DNA from: Vibrio rotiferianus CAIM 577 = LMG 21460 | Lineage (GTDB): Bacteria > Pseudomonadota > Gammaproteobacteria > Enterobacterales > Vibrionaceae | Direction: 5' to 3' | Assembly: GCF_002741985.1 (NCBI RefSeq) | Contig: NZ_APHW01000103.1 | Span: forward strand, 181,055 to 245,054 | DNA length: 64,000 bases | In this document: one piece after another, positions 27,194 through 35,802 of the stretch | Layout of the letters: every line of letters begins with the position of its first letter | Position numbering within the stretch: the stretch's first letter is position 1 | Translations under genes and position numbers: made by a program | The notes under the pieces: model-generated | The model's input: only the letters and a program-made list of their open reading frames with translations | Told to the model about the DNA's origin: nothing | The model's database searches: none

Positions 27194-28971
27194 GCCACTA
27201 CTTTCTCAATGTTCTTAACATCATTATTTTGTGAATCTTGAGTTTCTGAAGGTTGTACATCGGCTTTGTTATCACCCTCTCGGCGCGCTTTTTCAACGTC
27301 AATAAAGTGCTGCATAAAGCCGTTCGTGTTTTCTATGTCTAACTCAGTAGCCAGTTCATACAAACTGGTTGTTGCCAAGTTCGCTTGGTCTAACAGTGCA
27401 GGGGAACTAAACACTTCAGTCATTGGCGCGTCCGCAATCAACTTGCTATCAGCAATCACGATGGAACGAGTGGTGTATTCCAAAACCAAGTGCATATCGT
27501 GAGAGATGATCATTACAGTAATGCCAAGTTCACGATTAAGCTTCTCGATAAAGCTCAGCATTGATGTGTAGTTACGGTAATCTTGACCAGCAGTAGGTTC
27601 GTCCAGAATCAAAAGCTCAGGCTCTAGGGCAAGAATCGATGCAATCGTTACACGCTTCTTCTGACCGTAGCTTAATGCCTCAATTGGCCAATGGCGGTAC
27701 TTGCTCAAACCACACAGCTCAAGTACTTCCAATACTTTCGCTTCGACTTGTTTCTCTTCAACACCACGGTTACGCAAGCCGAAAGCCACCTCGTCGAAAA
27801 TCATGTGATGCGAAATCATATGATTTGGGTTTTGCATTACCACGCCAACCTTTTGGCTGCGTTCGAAAATCGTTAGCTCGTTTAAGTCTTGGCCGTTCAA
27901 CATCATCGAACCTTGGTCTGGTTCAATCACGCCCATCACAAGCTTAGTGATGGTGGATTTGCCGGAGCCGTTTTTACCCAAAACCGAAACGAATTCGCCG
28001 CGCTTTACATCGAAGCTAACGTCTTCAAGTGCGTTTTTCTCACCATCGTAGGAATAGGTAAGGTTATGAACAGCCAGAAGAGTCTCGGCTTGCTTTTCAA
28101 CGTTGGTTGCTTTTGAGGCTTCAAACCATGCGTTGACGGCGGTTTGGTATTGCGCCAATGGCAGTGTGCTCAAGCTCGATGGCTTTGCATCGCCTTCAAT
28201 CGCGCAGCCCGCTTCTTTCAACGCGGAAAGGTAAAGTGGCTCACGAATACCGTATTCCTTAAGAAGAGGGGATGCCAATATCTCATCCGGTGTGGTATCT
28301 GCGATGATTTCACCGCTTTCCATTAGAATGATGCGGTCAACAGAGCGGTGCAGAACATCTTCAAGACGGTGCTCGATAATGATGATGGTTTTACCCGTTT
28401 CACGGTGCAGCTCATCGATAATCTCGATGGTCTTCTTACCCGTCTTCGGATCAAGGGCAGCGAGTGGTTCGTCGAACAATAAGATGTAAACGTCGTCCAC
28501 TAAAATACCTGCCAAAGAAACGCGCTGTTTTTGACCACCGGATAAATCATGTGGGGAGCGATCTAACATCTGTTCCAAATCGACCATTTTGGCTGTAGCT
28601 TTGACCAAAGGGTACATGTCGATGTTAGACATCAATTGGTTTTCCAACGCGAATGCGATGTCTTCACCAATGCTCAACCCAACAAATTGGCTGTCCGTAT
28701 CTTGCAGTACGGTACCAACTTGTTCGGTGAATTGGTGCATGTCAAAAGGGGCGGTGTCTTGACCATTGATGGTCAGTTTGCCACTGGTTTCCCCTTTGAT
28801 AGCGTGTGGGATTAGTCCGTTAAGACATTGGCCAAGGGTAGATTTACCACTACCACTTGGACCGATAATGACGATTTTCTCTCCTGTCTCTATCCTTAGA
28901 TTGATATTTTTTAGCGTCGGTTTGTCCAGCGACTCATATCTAAAAGAGAAGTTAGAAAATTCGATTGTCAT
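27190..28971 (-). CDS. ECF transporter fused double ATPase (EcfA1-EcfA2, YkoD-like)
   Basis: 593 residues made of two ABC nucleotide-binding domains in one chain. Domain one: Walker A GPSGSGKST, signature DLSGGQKQRVSLA, Walker B LLFDEPLAALD. Domain two: Walker A GKNGSGKST, signature LSYGQKKRVTIA, Walker B LLILDEPTAGQD. This fused arrangement is typical of YkoD-type ECF systems. It sits six bases downstream of the S-component gene and overlaps ecfT. The tail of about 40 residues is charged and probably disordered. Confidence 0.94.
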   Translation of the reverse strand: MTIEFSNFSFRYESLDKPTLKNINLRIETGEKIVIIGPSGSGKSTLGQCLNGLIPHAIKGETSGKLTINGQDTAPFDMHQFTEQVGTVLQDTDSQFVGLSIGEDIAFALENQLMSNIDMYPLVKATAKMVDLEQMLDRSPHDLSGGQKQRVSLAGILVDDVYILLFDEPLAALDPKTGKKTIEIIDELHRETGKTIIIIEHRLEDVLHRSVDRIILMESGEIIADTTPDEILASPLLKEYGIREPLYLSALKEAGCAIEGDAKPSSLSTLPLAQYQTAVNAWFEASKATNVEKQAETLLAVHNLTYSYDGEKNALEDVSFDVKRGEFVSVLGKNGSGKSTITKLVMGVIEPDQGSMMLNGQDLNELTIFERSQKVGVVMQNPNHMISHHMIFDEVAFGLRNRGVEEKQVEAKVLEVLELCGLSKYRHWPIEALSYGQKKRVTIASILALEPELLILDEPTAGQDYRNYTSMLSFIEKLNRELGITVMIISHDMHLVLEYTTRSIVIADSKLIADAPMTEVFSSPALLDQANLATTSLYELATELDIENTNGFMQHFIDVEKARREGDNKADVQPSETQDSQNNDVKNIEKVVA

Positions 28972-28977
28972 TCGACA

Positions 28978-29526
28978 TTAAGCCTCTGTTAAGTTGCGGC
29001 TTTGCTTGTTACGTTTCGCGACAGACTTAAGAATGAAGAAGCCCACAATAGCAATAAGAATAGTGTTACCCAGCGCGATGATCGACAGCTGTGTGAATAC
29101 CTTAGTGAACGGTTCTGCGTACAAAATGGTGTCTAGGAAGGCTGAACAGCCATAACCGAATACGTTGCCCAATAGAGCAAGCACCACGAACAACGCGAAG
29201 TCTTTCATATTGAAGTCACCTTTCTCTAAACGGTTGCGAGTCAGAGAAGGGAAAAGACCGATAATTAAACCGACAATACCTGAACCAAGTACCCAAGTGA
29301 GCCATACGCCCCAGCCTGCAAATAGGTCTGTAACCCAGTGGCCGATAAAGCCAACCAAGAAGCCTACCAGAGGGCCGAATAATACTGAGAACAATGCCAA
29401 TACCGCCATTGCTGGTTTCAGCGTCGTGTTTGCAAACACAGGGATGCCAAACATTGGCAAACCGCCAATGCCGTATAGTGCAGCACCGATTGCAATAACC
29501 ACCACGGTTTTAGCAGAAAGATTCAT
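28978..29526 (-). CDS. ECF transporter S component, UPF0397 family
   Basis: 182 residues from ATG 29526, preceded by GAGGT; the frame is open for 29 more codons upstream but that part is not conserved-looking. Five to six membrane segments, with the UPF0397 signature residues [19 protein letters not shown], the [20 protein letters not shown] segment and [17 protein letters not shown] components bind the vitamin or cofactor; this family has been linked to riboflavin or other B-type vitamins, but I cannot deduce the ligand. First gene of the ECF operon. Confidence 0.9.
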
Positions 29527-29727
29527 AGATAACCTCAGTTCAATTGTCGATTTTAAAGAACGTTCACTTGCTTTGTTTTGCAGCGCTGATTGTGTAACAA
29601 AGTTTGGAAACAACCAAGCTGCTTATTGTTTGCTCTATTTTTCTTCAAGAAATGTGTGACTGAATTCACGCACCTCATTGACTGGCTTAGTTTTTCAGCA
29701 AGCATCAAAAATAAGGCGCGCATTATA
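29527..29727 (-). promoter_or_regulatory. Promoter and long leader of the ECF operon
   Basis: On the minus strand a near-ideal extended -10 element, TGTATAAT (TATAAT complement at 29722-29727), implies a 5' leader of roughly 190 bases ahead of the S-component start. No TPP, FMN, cobalamin or preQ1 riboswitch core was recognised by eye. The remaining 29728-29836 stretch holds the hairpin listed next. Confidence 0.45.
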
Positions 29728-29780
29728 CAGAATATTGATAAAAGTGGGAATGCTATCTGTCTGGATGGCTAGAATGAAGT

Positions 29781-29803
29781 CAGGGGCTGACTGTCAGCCC
29801 CTG
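29781..29803. terminator. Hairpin downstream of the yiaV-like gene
   Basis: CAGGGGCTGA / TCAGCCCCTG, a perfect 10-bp stem with a 3-base loop, placed after the minus-strand yiaWV operon. The T tract is poor on the minus strand. Confidence 0.6.
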
Positions 29804-29836
29804 ATTACACTGTGTGATGGTTTTTTCACCTAAAAA

Positions 29837-30967
29837 TTAATGGTCTAGGTATAGGTAGTTTTGCCAGCTCTTCATACGAATAAGTACTTTGCGCATGATA
29901 GATACGTGGGTAAAGCTATCTGAGTAAACGGCGACTTCAACTGCTGTACCCATCGGCAGATGATACTTTTCTAGGTCATCCGTGATTTTTAAAGTCACGA
30001 ACACGCGACCGCTGGTGCGCAGAGCTTCTGTACCAAGCAGTGAACCTCGCGCTTGGAATTGGCTCTCACCAATCGCTGGTAGCACTTCAACGACCTCGCC
30101 TTTAAATACGTTGCCCGGTAGAGCTCGGAACATAAACTCGGCTTCAAATCCCGGCTCAAGACGTTGCAGTGAGTTTTGACGAAATGCTGCTGTATATAAC
30201 TTTTCTTCTGTATGAACGAAGGTCATTACTGGTGCAAGCGGTAAAGGTACAGCCATCACACCTGGACGCAGTGCCAATTGCGTTACATAGCCATCCGTTG
30301 GTGCAGTTACGACGGTTTGCTCTAAATTGAACTCAGCTTTTCTTAACTCGGCCAATAGTGACGCGACTTGCGTGTTTTCTCCGCCAACTTCAGAGTCGAG
30401 TGCGATTTGCGCTTGTTCTTGCTTTGATTGCGCAACATCTAAAGCGGCTTGGGCTGCTTTGAATGCTTGGCGACGAGTATCCAATTGTTGCTCAGTGAAT
30501 GCACCACGATCGAAACCACGTTGGTAACGATCAAATTCGCGCTGCGCTTTATCACGTTCCGCAAGTGCTTTGAGCACGGCAGCTTGAGCTTCTTGAACGC
30601 TAGACTCAAGACCAAGTGCGCCTTGGCTCGCTTCTTTTACTTTCGCTCGTAGTTTGTCTACTTCCGCTTGGAATGGAATCGGATCGATACGGAAAAGTAC
30701 ATCACCTTTCTGCAATGGTTGGTTTGGTTGAACAGGCACTTCAATCACTCGACCACGAACGCCAGAAACGACAGGTGTAGTTGAGAAGACTTGGTTACCA
30801 ATTTGCGTGAACGGATGGTTGTAGTTCATCAGTAAGATAAGTGTACCGACCAACACTACACCCCCAAGAACAGCAGTTGGAACTGTCCATTTGTTCAATG
30901 GGATATTGAAGATTTTGAAAATCGCAATACATAACGCGGCGTAAGTCAGAACCAGTAGTAAATCCAT
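29837..30967 (-). CDS. yiaV: HlyD-family membrane fusion protein, YiaV-like
   Basis: 376 residues. Two hydrophobic segments in the first 45 residues anchor it in the inner membrane; then the lipoyl-like half GRVIEVPVQPNQPLQKGDVL, a long coiled coil (about residues 90-200, rich in Ala, Gln, Glu), and the second half TAPTDGYVTQLALRPGVMA with a beta-barrel region. Such adaptors bridge an inner-membrane pump to the outer membrane. The upstream DUF3302 gene overlaps by one base, the same pairing as yiaW-yiaV in E. coli. No pump gene is adjacent. Confidence 0.9.
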   Translation of the reverse strand: MDLLLVLTYAALCIAIFKIFNIPLNKWTVPTAVLGGVVLVGTLILLMNYNHPFTQIGNQVFSTTPVVSGVRGRVIEVPVQPNQPLQKGDVLFRIDPIPFQAEVDKLRAKVKEASQGALGLESSVQEAQAAVLKALAERDKAQREFDRYQRGFDRGAFTEQQLDTRRQAFKAAQAALDVAQSKQEQAQIALDSEVGGENTQVASLLAELRKAEFNLEQTVVTAPTDGYVTQLALRPGVMAVPLPLAPVMTFVHTEEKLYTAAFRQNSLQRLEPGFEAEFMFRALPGNVFKGEVVEVLPAIGESQFQARGSLLGTEALRTSGRVFVTLKITDDLEKYHLPMGTAVEVAVYSDSFTHVSIMRKVLIRMKSWQNYLYLDH

Positions 30968-31353
30968 TATTGTTCCTCCTTACCTTGTTCTTTTTGTGCT
31001 GGAGTGCTTGATGCTGGCTTTTCACCTTTCAGCGTAGAGACTTCTTTTTTCAATTCGTTGACTTCATCTATTAACTCTTCGAGGCGATGATGGATATCAT
31101 GCGTTTCTTGTTCGAGTTGTTTGAAGCCCCAGCCTCGTTCTTTGCGCCATAATGTCGCCCAAATCCAAAGGAAAGGCCAAAGGGCGTGAAGTGTGAAAAG
31201 GCTTACCCAGCCAGCGTAATGAATAGCGTCTTGGTGGGGATGCTCGCGCTCTTTTGCTATTTCATAAGGAATATCATGAATCACAATGATTCCGTAGAAG
31301 ATAACCAAAGCAACGAAAATGAGTAACCCAAGTGCAAAATAGTCTAGAAACAT
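30967..31353 (-). CDS. yiaW: DUF3302 inner-membrane protein, YiaW-like
   Basis: 128 residues. Two membrane segments (about 5-27 and 48-68) around the family motif HDIPYEIAKEREHPHQDAIH, then WLWIWATLWRKERGWG-like aromatic sequence and a coiled-coil tail (residues about 85-110). This matches DUF3302, found next to a HlyD-type partner in E. coli (yiaWV). RBS AGGGAAG ahead of the ATG. First gene of the two-gene operon; function unknown. Confidence 0.88.
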   Translation of the reverse strand: MFLDYFALGLLIFVALVIFYGIIVIHDIPYEIAKEREHPHQDAIHYAGWVSLFTLHALWPFLWIWATLWRKERGWGFKQLEQETHDIHHRLEELIDEVNELKKEVSTLKGEKPASSTPAQKEQGKEEQ

Positions 31354-31499
31354 CTTACTTCCCTGTGCTTGTTGCTAAATAGAAAAACTTACGTAAATTA
31401 ACTGTTTAAGTATTTGATGAAACAATAAGTGAATCAAGTTATTTATAACTCGATGCGCTGTTATTGAGAGATACGGCATGCAATACGAAGGAGTAAGCA

Positions 31500-32390
31500 G
31501 TGCAATATTCAGGTGAGATTGCCGCGATAAGCGCCGCAATCGTTTGGGCATGTGTGACATGGATATACAGTCAATTCAGCCATAGTTTTTCCGCGATGCA
31601 GTTGAATATAGTCAAAGGCATTATTGCGTCGGCGATGATGCTGGTGGTTATGCCGTTTTTGCCGCAAGGTATACCAACACAAATTGAACCAATACATCTC
31701 GCTGTATTAGCGGTTTCCGGTGTGATTGGTATTGCCATTGGTGATAGTGCTTACTTCGCCGCGTTGAAGCGCATTGGTCCGAATAAAACCTTATTGCTGG
31801 AATCTCTTGCTCCACCGTTATCGGGTGTGCTTGCTTTGGTGTTTCTGGGGGCGGAGCTGACATTACAAAGTTGGCTTGGCGTAGTGGTGACAACCGCAGC
31901 AGTGACTTTTGTTGTCTTTCAACCTTCTTCTTCAGGCGAAGAAACAAATTGGAGTGGCATTGGGTTTGGACTGTTGGCGAGTGTATGCCAAGCCTCGGGC
32001 GTGGTGATTTCTCACTATGCATTGGTGGCAGGGGATCTTCCACCTTTGTTGGGTGCATTAATCAGACTCAGCATTGGTGTGGTTGCGGTTTGCTTGGTAA
32101 TTAAAGCTGTTGAGCCTGCACCGTTTAAAGGCATCAAGCAACACATTCAAGAGATGGGTAAGAAGGCCATGGGATGGCTGCTATTGGCGATTTTTGTCGG
32201 TACCTTCCTTGCGCTTTGGCTACAACAAATCGCTTTGAAATACGCGAACCCAGCGATCGCACAAACCTTAATTGCCACTAGCCCGGTGTTTATCTTGGTG
32301 ATTTACGCCATGAAAGGCGAAAAGGTAGGAGCGAAGAGCGTGATAGGGACATTAGTCGCGCTCGGTGGTATTTCGCTGTTCTTCCTTTAA
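31500..32390 (+). CDS. EamA/DMT-family transporter
   Basis: 296 residues with ten hydrophobic segments in two EamA repeats, typical of the drug/metabolite transporter superfamily. The first repeat contains GVIGIAIGDSAYFAALKRIG and LLLESLAPPLSGVLAL; the second ends LKYANPAIAQTLIATSPVF. Start is GTG 31500, supported by AAGGAG seven bases before it. Substrate unknown. Single gene, divergent from yiaWV. Confidence 0.9.
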   Translation: MQYSGEIAAISAAIVWACVTWIYSQFSHSFSAMQLNIVKGIIASAMMLVVMPFLPQGIPTQIEPIHLAVLAVSGVIGIAIGDSAYFAALKRIGPNKTLLLESLAPPLSGVLALVFLGAELTLQSWLGVVVTTAAVTFVVFQPSSSGEETNWSGIGFGLLASVCQASGVVISHYALVAGDLPPLLGALIRLSIGVVAVCLVIKAVEPAPFKGIKQHIQEMGKKAMGWLLLAIFVGTFLALWLQQIALKYANPAIAQTLIATSPVFILVIYAMKGEKVGAKSVIGTLVALGGISLFFL

Positions 32391-32420
32391 GCTTTTCTCT
32401 AGTAAGTTGAAGAAAGATGC

Positions 32421-32452
32421 AAAAACGCCCCAGTTACGGTTGGGGCGTTTTT
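32421..32452. terminator. Bidirectional terminator between the EamA gene and the GGDEF operon
   Basis: Perfect 12-bp stem (AAAAACGCCCCA and complement) with an 8-base loop, between convergent genes. Confidence 0.94.
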
Positions 32453-32486
32453 GTTGTTCAGAGATTTTTATCGCTTAGGACTTGGC

Positions 32487-34070
32487 TTATAGCTCAGTGC
32501 ACACTTGGTTTCGGCCATTCGCTTTGGCGCGGTAGAGTGCTTTATCCGCTCGGTAGAAGGTACGTTGAGTGTTTTCTCCTTCGTGGTGAGTGGTTATGCC
32601 AATAGAAACAGTTAAGCCCCGTTCCCCCAAGATCTCGTGCCAGCCAAACTGATAAATACGCTCTCGATAGTTTTCGGCGTGCATCTCGGCCATTTCGAGT
32701 TCGTGGTTTTCAAGAATGACCAAGAACTCTTCACCACCGAATCGGACACAAGAGGCTCCCCGGAATTTGAAATAATTTGCTAGTTCTTTTGATACATTTT
32801 GAATCGCTTTGTCGCCTACTAAGTGGCTTAGCTCGTCATTGATCGACTTAAAATGGTCGATATCAACCACCAAAAGTGCAAAAGGGGTGTCGTGGAGCAA
32901 CAAATCCTTCAGCTTCACCTCCAACCAACGACGGTTATGCAGTGATGTGAGTGGGTCGGTAAACACATCTTGTTGAAGCTGAGCCACGGTATTTTTATGT
33001 TGCTGTGTTGTCTCTTTTAGCTCTTTGTTCTCGATTTCAGATAAAATGAGTTTAAGCTGTAGCTCAAAACGTGAGAGCCTTCTTAGTTGTGCGGAGCCTA
33101 GTTCACTTATAGGAATATGTTTGACCAAATCGGATTCGATTTGGAATGCTTTTTTTTCATATGTGAGGGCATCTTTGAAATAAGATTGAGATGCACACAC
33201 ATTGCTCATAGCGTTATAAAAATACTTCGCCAAAATAGGTGACGATTGAGTGGGAATACGCTTAGCGAGCGATGAAAGCAACATGTTTGCAAGTTGTTTG
33301 TGACCAAAATAGCTCAAACAACTTGCGACCTCCATTTTCACCATTGTAGACAGCCATGGGGTGTGAAGGTTGCCCACTGTGTATTGGATTTTAGCGAGAG
33401 CGAGCAGTGCTTTATCATATTCTTGGTTCAAGCGGTGTATTTTGGCCTGATACAAGCGAATTTGTCCTGTTAGGTTTTTATCACTAACAAGAATACTCAG
33501 CTCTTCACACTCAACCAAAAGTTCGGCTGCTGCGTTACTCCTACGTAGCTTGATGTAACATGCGAGCATATAAAGTTTGTATCTCAGTCTCAATGAACGA
33601 CTGCTAATAGCATGATCGATGGCATCGATCTTTTGGTAGTATCGCAATGCTCGGTTGTGATCGCCATACGCATCGCATAAGTTGCCCATTCCGATGACTG
33701 CTTTCACGTATTCATCAATAAATCCATAGTCCACCGCAATCGTAGTGGTGGTGGTGTACTCATTGAGCGCTTGAGCATACTCTCCGATTTCTACCATTCT
33801 GTTACTCAAACTGGATTTTATCGTTAGGATGTCTTCGGCATCTTCAGGCAGACTCAACAAGTCTAAAGCAAGTTTTAATTCCTGAATGCTCTCTGTTACT
33901 TGCTTTATTTCGGCTCGGTATTCAGCACTGATAATATAGCAGTGAGCTTTTTCTCTATTTGTTGATGCAACGTGTTGACGAACGTGAGACCAGAGAATTA
34001 AAGCTTCTTCACCATTGACAGAAGTTGGGTCTAGTCCAGCATCGGTGACTTTATTTAATAGTTGTTCCAT
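32487..34070 (-). CDS. TPR-repeat diguanylate cyclase, active GGDEF
   Basis: 527 residues. The first 340 residues are helical tetratricopeptide-like repeats (for example YAQALNEYTTTTTIAVDYGF and NRALRYYQKIDAIDHA), followed by a coiled-coil linker and a GGDEF domain from about residue 370 with DPLTSLHNRRWLE, DIDHFKSINDELSHLVGD and the intact active loop CVRFGGEEFLVIL. It should make c-di-GMP. No membrane segment, so cytoplasmic, with TPRs as a probable protein-interaction sensor. Its ATG directly follows the TAG of the upstream paralogue, so the two are coupled. Confidence 0.93.
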   Translation of the reverse strand: MEQLLNKVTDAGLDPTSVNGEEALILWSHVRQHVASTNREKAHCYIISAEYRAEIKQVTESIQELKLALDLLSLPEDAEDILTIKSSLSNRMVEIGEYAQALNEYTTTTTIAVDYGFIDEYVKAVIGMGNLCDAYGDHNRALRYYQKIDAIDHAISSRSLRLRYKLYMLACYIKLRRSNAAAELLVECEELSILVSDKNLTGQIRLYQAKIHRLNQEYDKALLALAKIQYTVGNLHTPWLSTMVKMEVASCLSYFGHKQLANMLLSSLAKRIPTQSSPILAKYFYNAMSNVCASQSYFKDALTYEKKAFQIESDLVKHIPISELGSAQLRRLSRFELQLKLILSEIENKELKETTQQHKNTVAQLQQDVFTDPLTSLHNRRWLEVKLKDLLLHDTPFALLVVDIDHFKSINDELSHLVGDKAIQNVSKELANYFKFRGASCVRFGGEEFLVILENHELEMAEMHAENYRERIYQFGWHEILGERGLTVSIGITTHHEGENTQRTFYRADKALYRAKANGRNQVCTEL

Positions 34071-35546
34071 CTATGATGCCTCTGCACGATTTTCTTCAAG
34101 TTGTTCTAATGTGAACGGGAAAGTAAGAATATCCTGTAGATACATAATTGGTTGCTTTACAGCTAGGCCTTTTCTTGCCCAAGGGTAAATTTTTATCATT
34201 GATTGGATGACATGGAATATTTGCTCGGCGGCATCACCTTTATCCGCGACTAACATTGCTAAGCGATTGGTGCTCAATCGAGAAATCAGGTCGTTCGTCG
34301 TGGTAAGTGAATGAACGAGTTCGGTGCAAATATCAAGGTATGCGGGGTCATCATGTTCAATCATAATGACGGCGTGGTTGGAACGTGCTAACTCGGTCTT
34401 AAATAGAACGAGCTTCTCCCACCAGTAAGTCTCTGATACCACGTTCGAAAACTGCTTTTCAGGATTGTATTCATACTGAGCTTGAATTCGATTGATCAAT
34501 TTGCGAGCCCGTTGCTCCAGCTGTCGTTTTGAGCTGCGCGCTTTGTCCATGCTGAGGCGGTGAGTTTGTTCTTTGAGCATTTTTAAGGCGTACTTGCGAT
34601 ATTTTTTGAATGCAAGAAATGCCGCTTGGTGGTCACCTTGTTCCTCTGCTACACGAGACTGCTGGAAACAAATCTGGCTCAGTAACTCACCGTTATCAAA
34701 AGCGAGCGCTGACTGCTCAGCAGCTTTAAGCAATTCGCTAGCAGTACATGTATTCTTGCGTAGCAACTGCAATCGCGCTTGGCTTATACAAGAATGCGCT
34801 TTCATCCAGACAAGATCATGTTCCATTGCGAGAGTATGAGCGCGTTGAGTTGCTTCTTCTGCGGCATCGAGTCTCTCTAGGCCTAACAGTGCTAGCCCTT
34901 TAAAATCCCATATCTCTGCCTGCCATGTTTTGTCGTCGTGATCTTTAAGGACTTCAGAGGCCCCGTCTAAAACGGTGAGCATCTCAACAAATTGGTTAAG
35001 AAGGTAGTAATCCCAAGCCAACAGAATACGGGCTTTTCCTTCTAGAGGGGCATTGCGCACACTATTTGCCACTTTGACGGCAAGTTCATGCGTGGAGGCG
35101 GCAAGGGCGTGATCATTGGTAATTCGCCATACATTTCCGAGACCAACGAGGGCTTCAATTTGAATTGCGGTGTCGTCAACCAAGGCTGATTGCTCTAACG
35201 CGTTGATCCAGTATTGCTGTGCTGAGTAATACTTTGCTTGGCCCCAGTACTGTAGAGCAAAGACATGGAGGATTTCAGGTAGGAAGTCGTCGGTATCGAG
35301 TTGGTTTTGTATATTGTAGGCTTGCTTGATGAGCTTTAGACCTTTTCGATACTCCATCACGCACCAGCAACAGTGAGACATGATTAGAAGGGACTGGATT
35401 TCGCCTTCTGGAAACAGGATTTGTTCCGCACGCACTCTACATTGCTCTGCAAGCCGCAATGTTGCTGCTGGGCTAGGCTTGATATGCCTTCTTAGCTCAT
35501 TGAGTTCAGCTTCTAACTGAAACTGGTTTTTATCCAAAGTCCACAT
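34071..35546 (-). CDS. TPR-repeat protein with degenerate GGDEF-like C-terminus
   Basis: 491 residues. Residues about 20-330 form TPR-like helical repeats similar in order to the downstream gene product. The last 120 residues have the spacing of a GGDEF domain (WWEKLVLFKTELARSNHAVI, MIEHDDPAYLD), but the active loop reads RLSTNRLAMLVAD where GGEEF should be, so it cannot cyclise GTP. It probably acts as a partner or regulator of the active enzyme encoded next. Zero spacing (TAG then ATG) between the genes. Confidence 0.8.
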   Translation of the reverse strand: MWTLDKNQFQLEAELNELRRHIKPSPAATLRLAEQCRVRAEQILFPEGEIQSLLIMSHCCWCVMEYRKGLKLIKQAYNIQNQLDTDDFLPEILHVFALQYWGQAKYYSAQQYWINALEQSALVDDTAIQIEALVGLGNVWRITNDHALAASTHELAVKVANSVRNAPLEGKARILLAWDYYLLNQFVEMLTVLDGASEVLKDHDDKTWQAEIWDFKGLALLGLERLDAAEEATQRAHTLAMEHDLVWMKAHSCISQARLQLLRKNTCTASELLKAAEQSALAFDNGELLSQICFQQSRVAEEQGDHQAAFLAFKKYRKYALKMLKEQTHRLSMDKARSSKRQLEQRARKLINRIQAQYEYNPEKQFSNVVSETYWWEKLVLFKTELARSNHAVIMIEHDDPAYLDICTELVHSLTTTNDLISRLSTNRLAMLVADKGDAAEQIFHVIQSMIKIYPWARKGLAVKQPIMYLQDILTFPFTLEQLEENRAEAS

Positions 35547-35802
35547 CCATGACTATCGAACAGACAACGTGCCTAATGATGTCTACATATATGAGTGTGC
35601 ATTATGTAAACAGAAAAGGTATCGAATACTGTAATGTATACCTAAACGTTGGGACATTACCACTCATAACTGAGTAATATGTCAAATAATTAGGACAACA
35701 GCTGTTTGATAGTGAGTGGCGCATCCGTTACTTCTAATCGCTGCGCCGCTGTCAGTCCTTGTTTATCCTGATAGCACAAATTATGCCAAGCTCTGAAAAT
35801 AT
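35547..35802. other. Gap between the TPR-GGDEF pair and the zinc-ribbon gene
   Basis: About 255 bases. It contains the upstream region of the minus-strand TPR-GGDEF operon; I see no ORF, repeat or recognised site. Confidence 0.4.

Noticed and set aside
29527..29613. N-terminal extension of the ECF S component
   Set aside because: UPF0397 proteins begin close to [10 protein letters not shown], and GAGGT is placed for that start.
29527..29727. TPP, FMN or preQ1 riboswitch before the ECF operon
   Set aside because: GAAAAACTAAG resembles a preQ1 tail, but the needed pairing partners and conserved bases are missing; no TPP or FMN core is seen.
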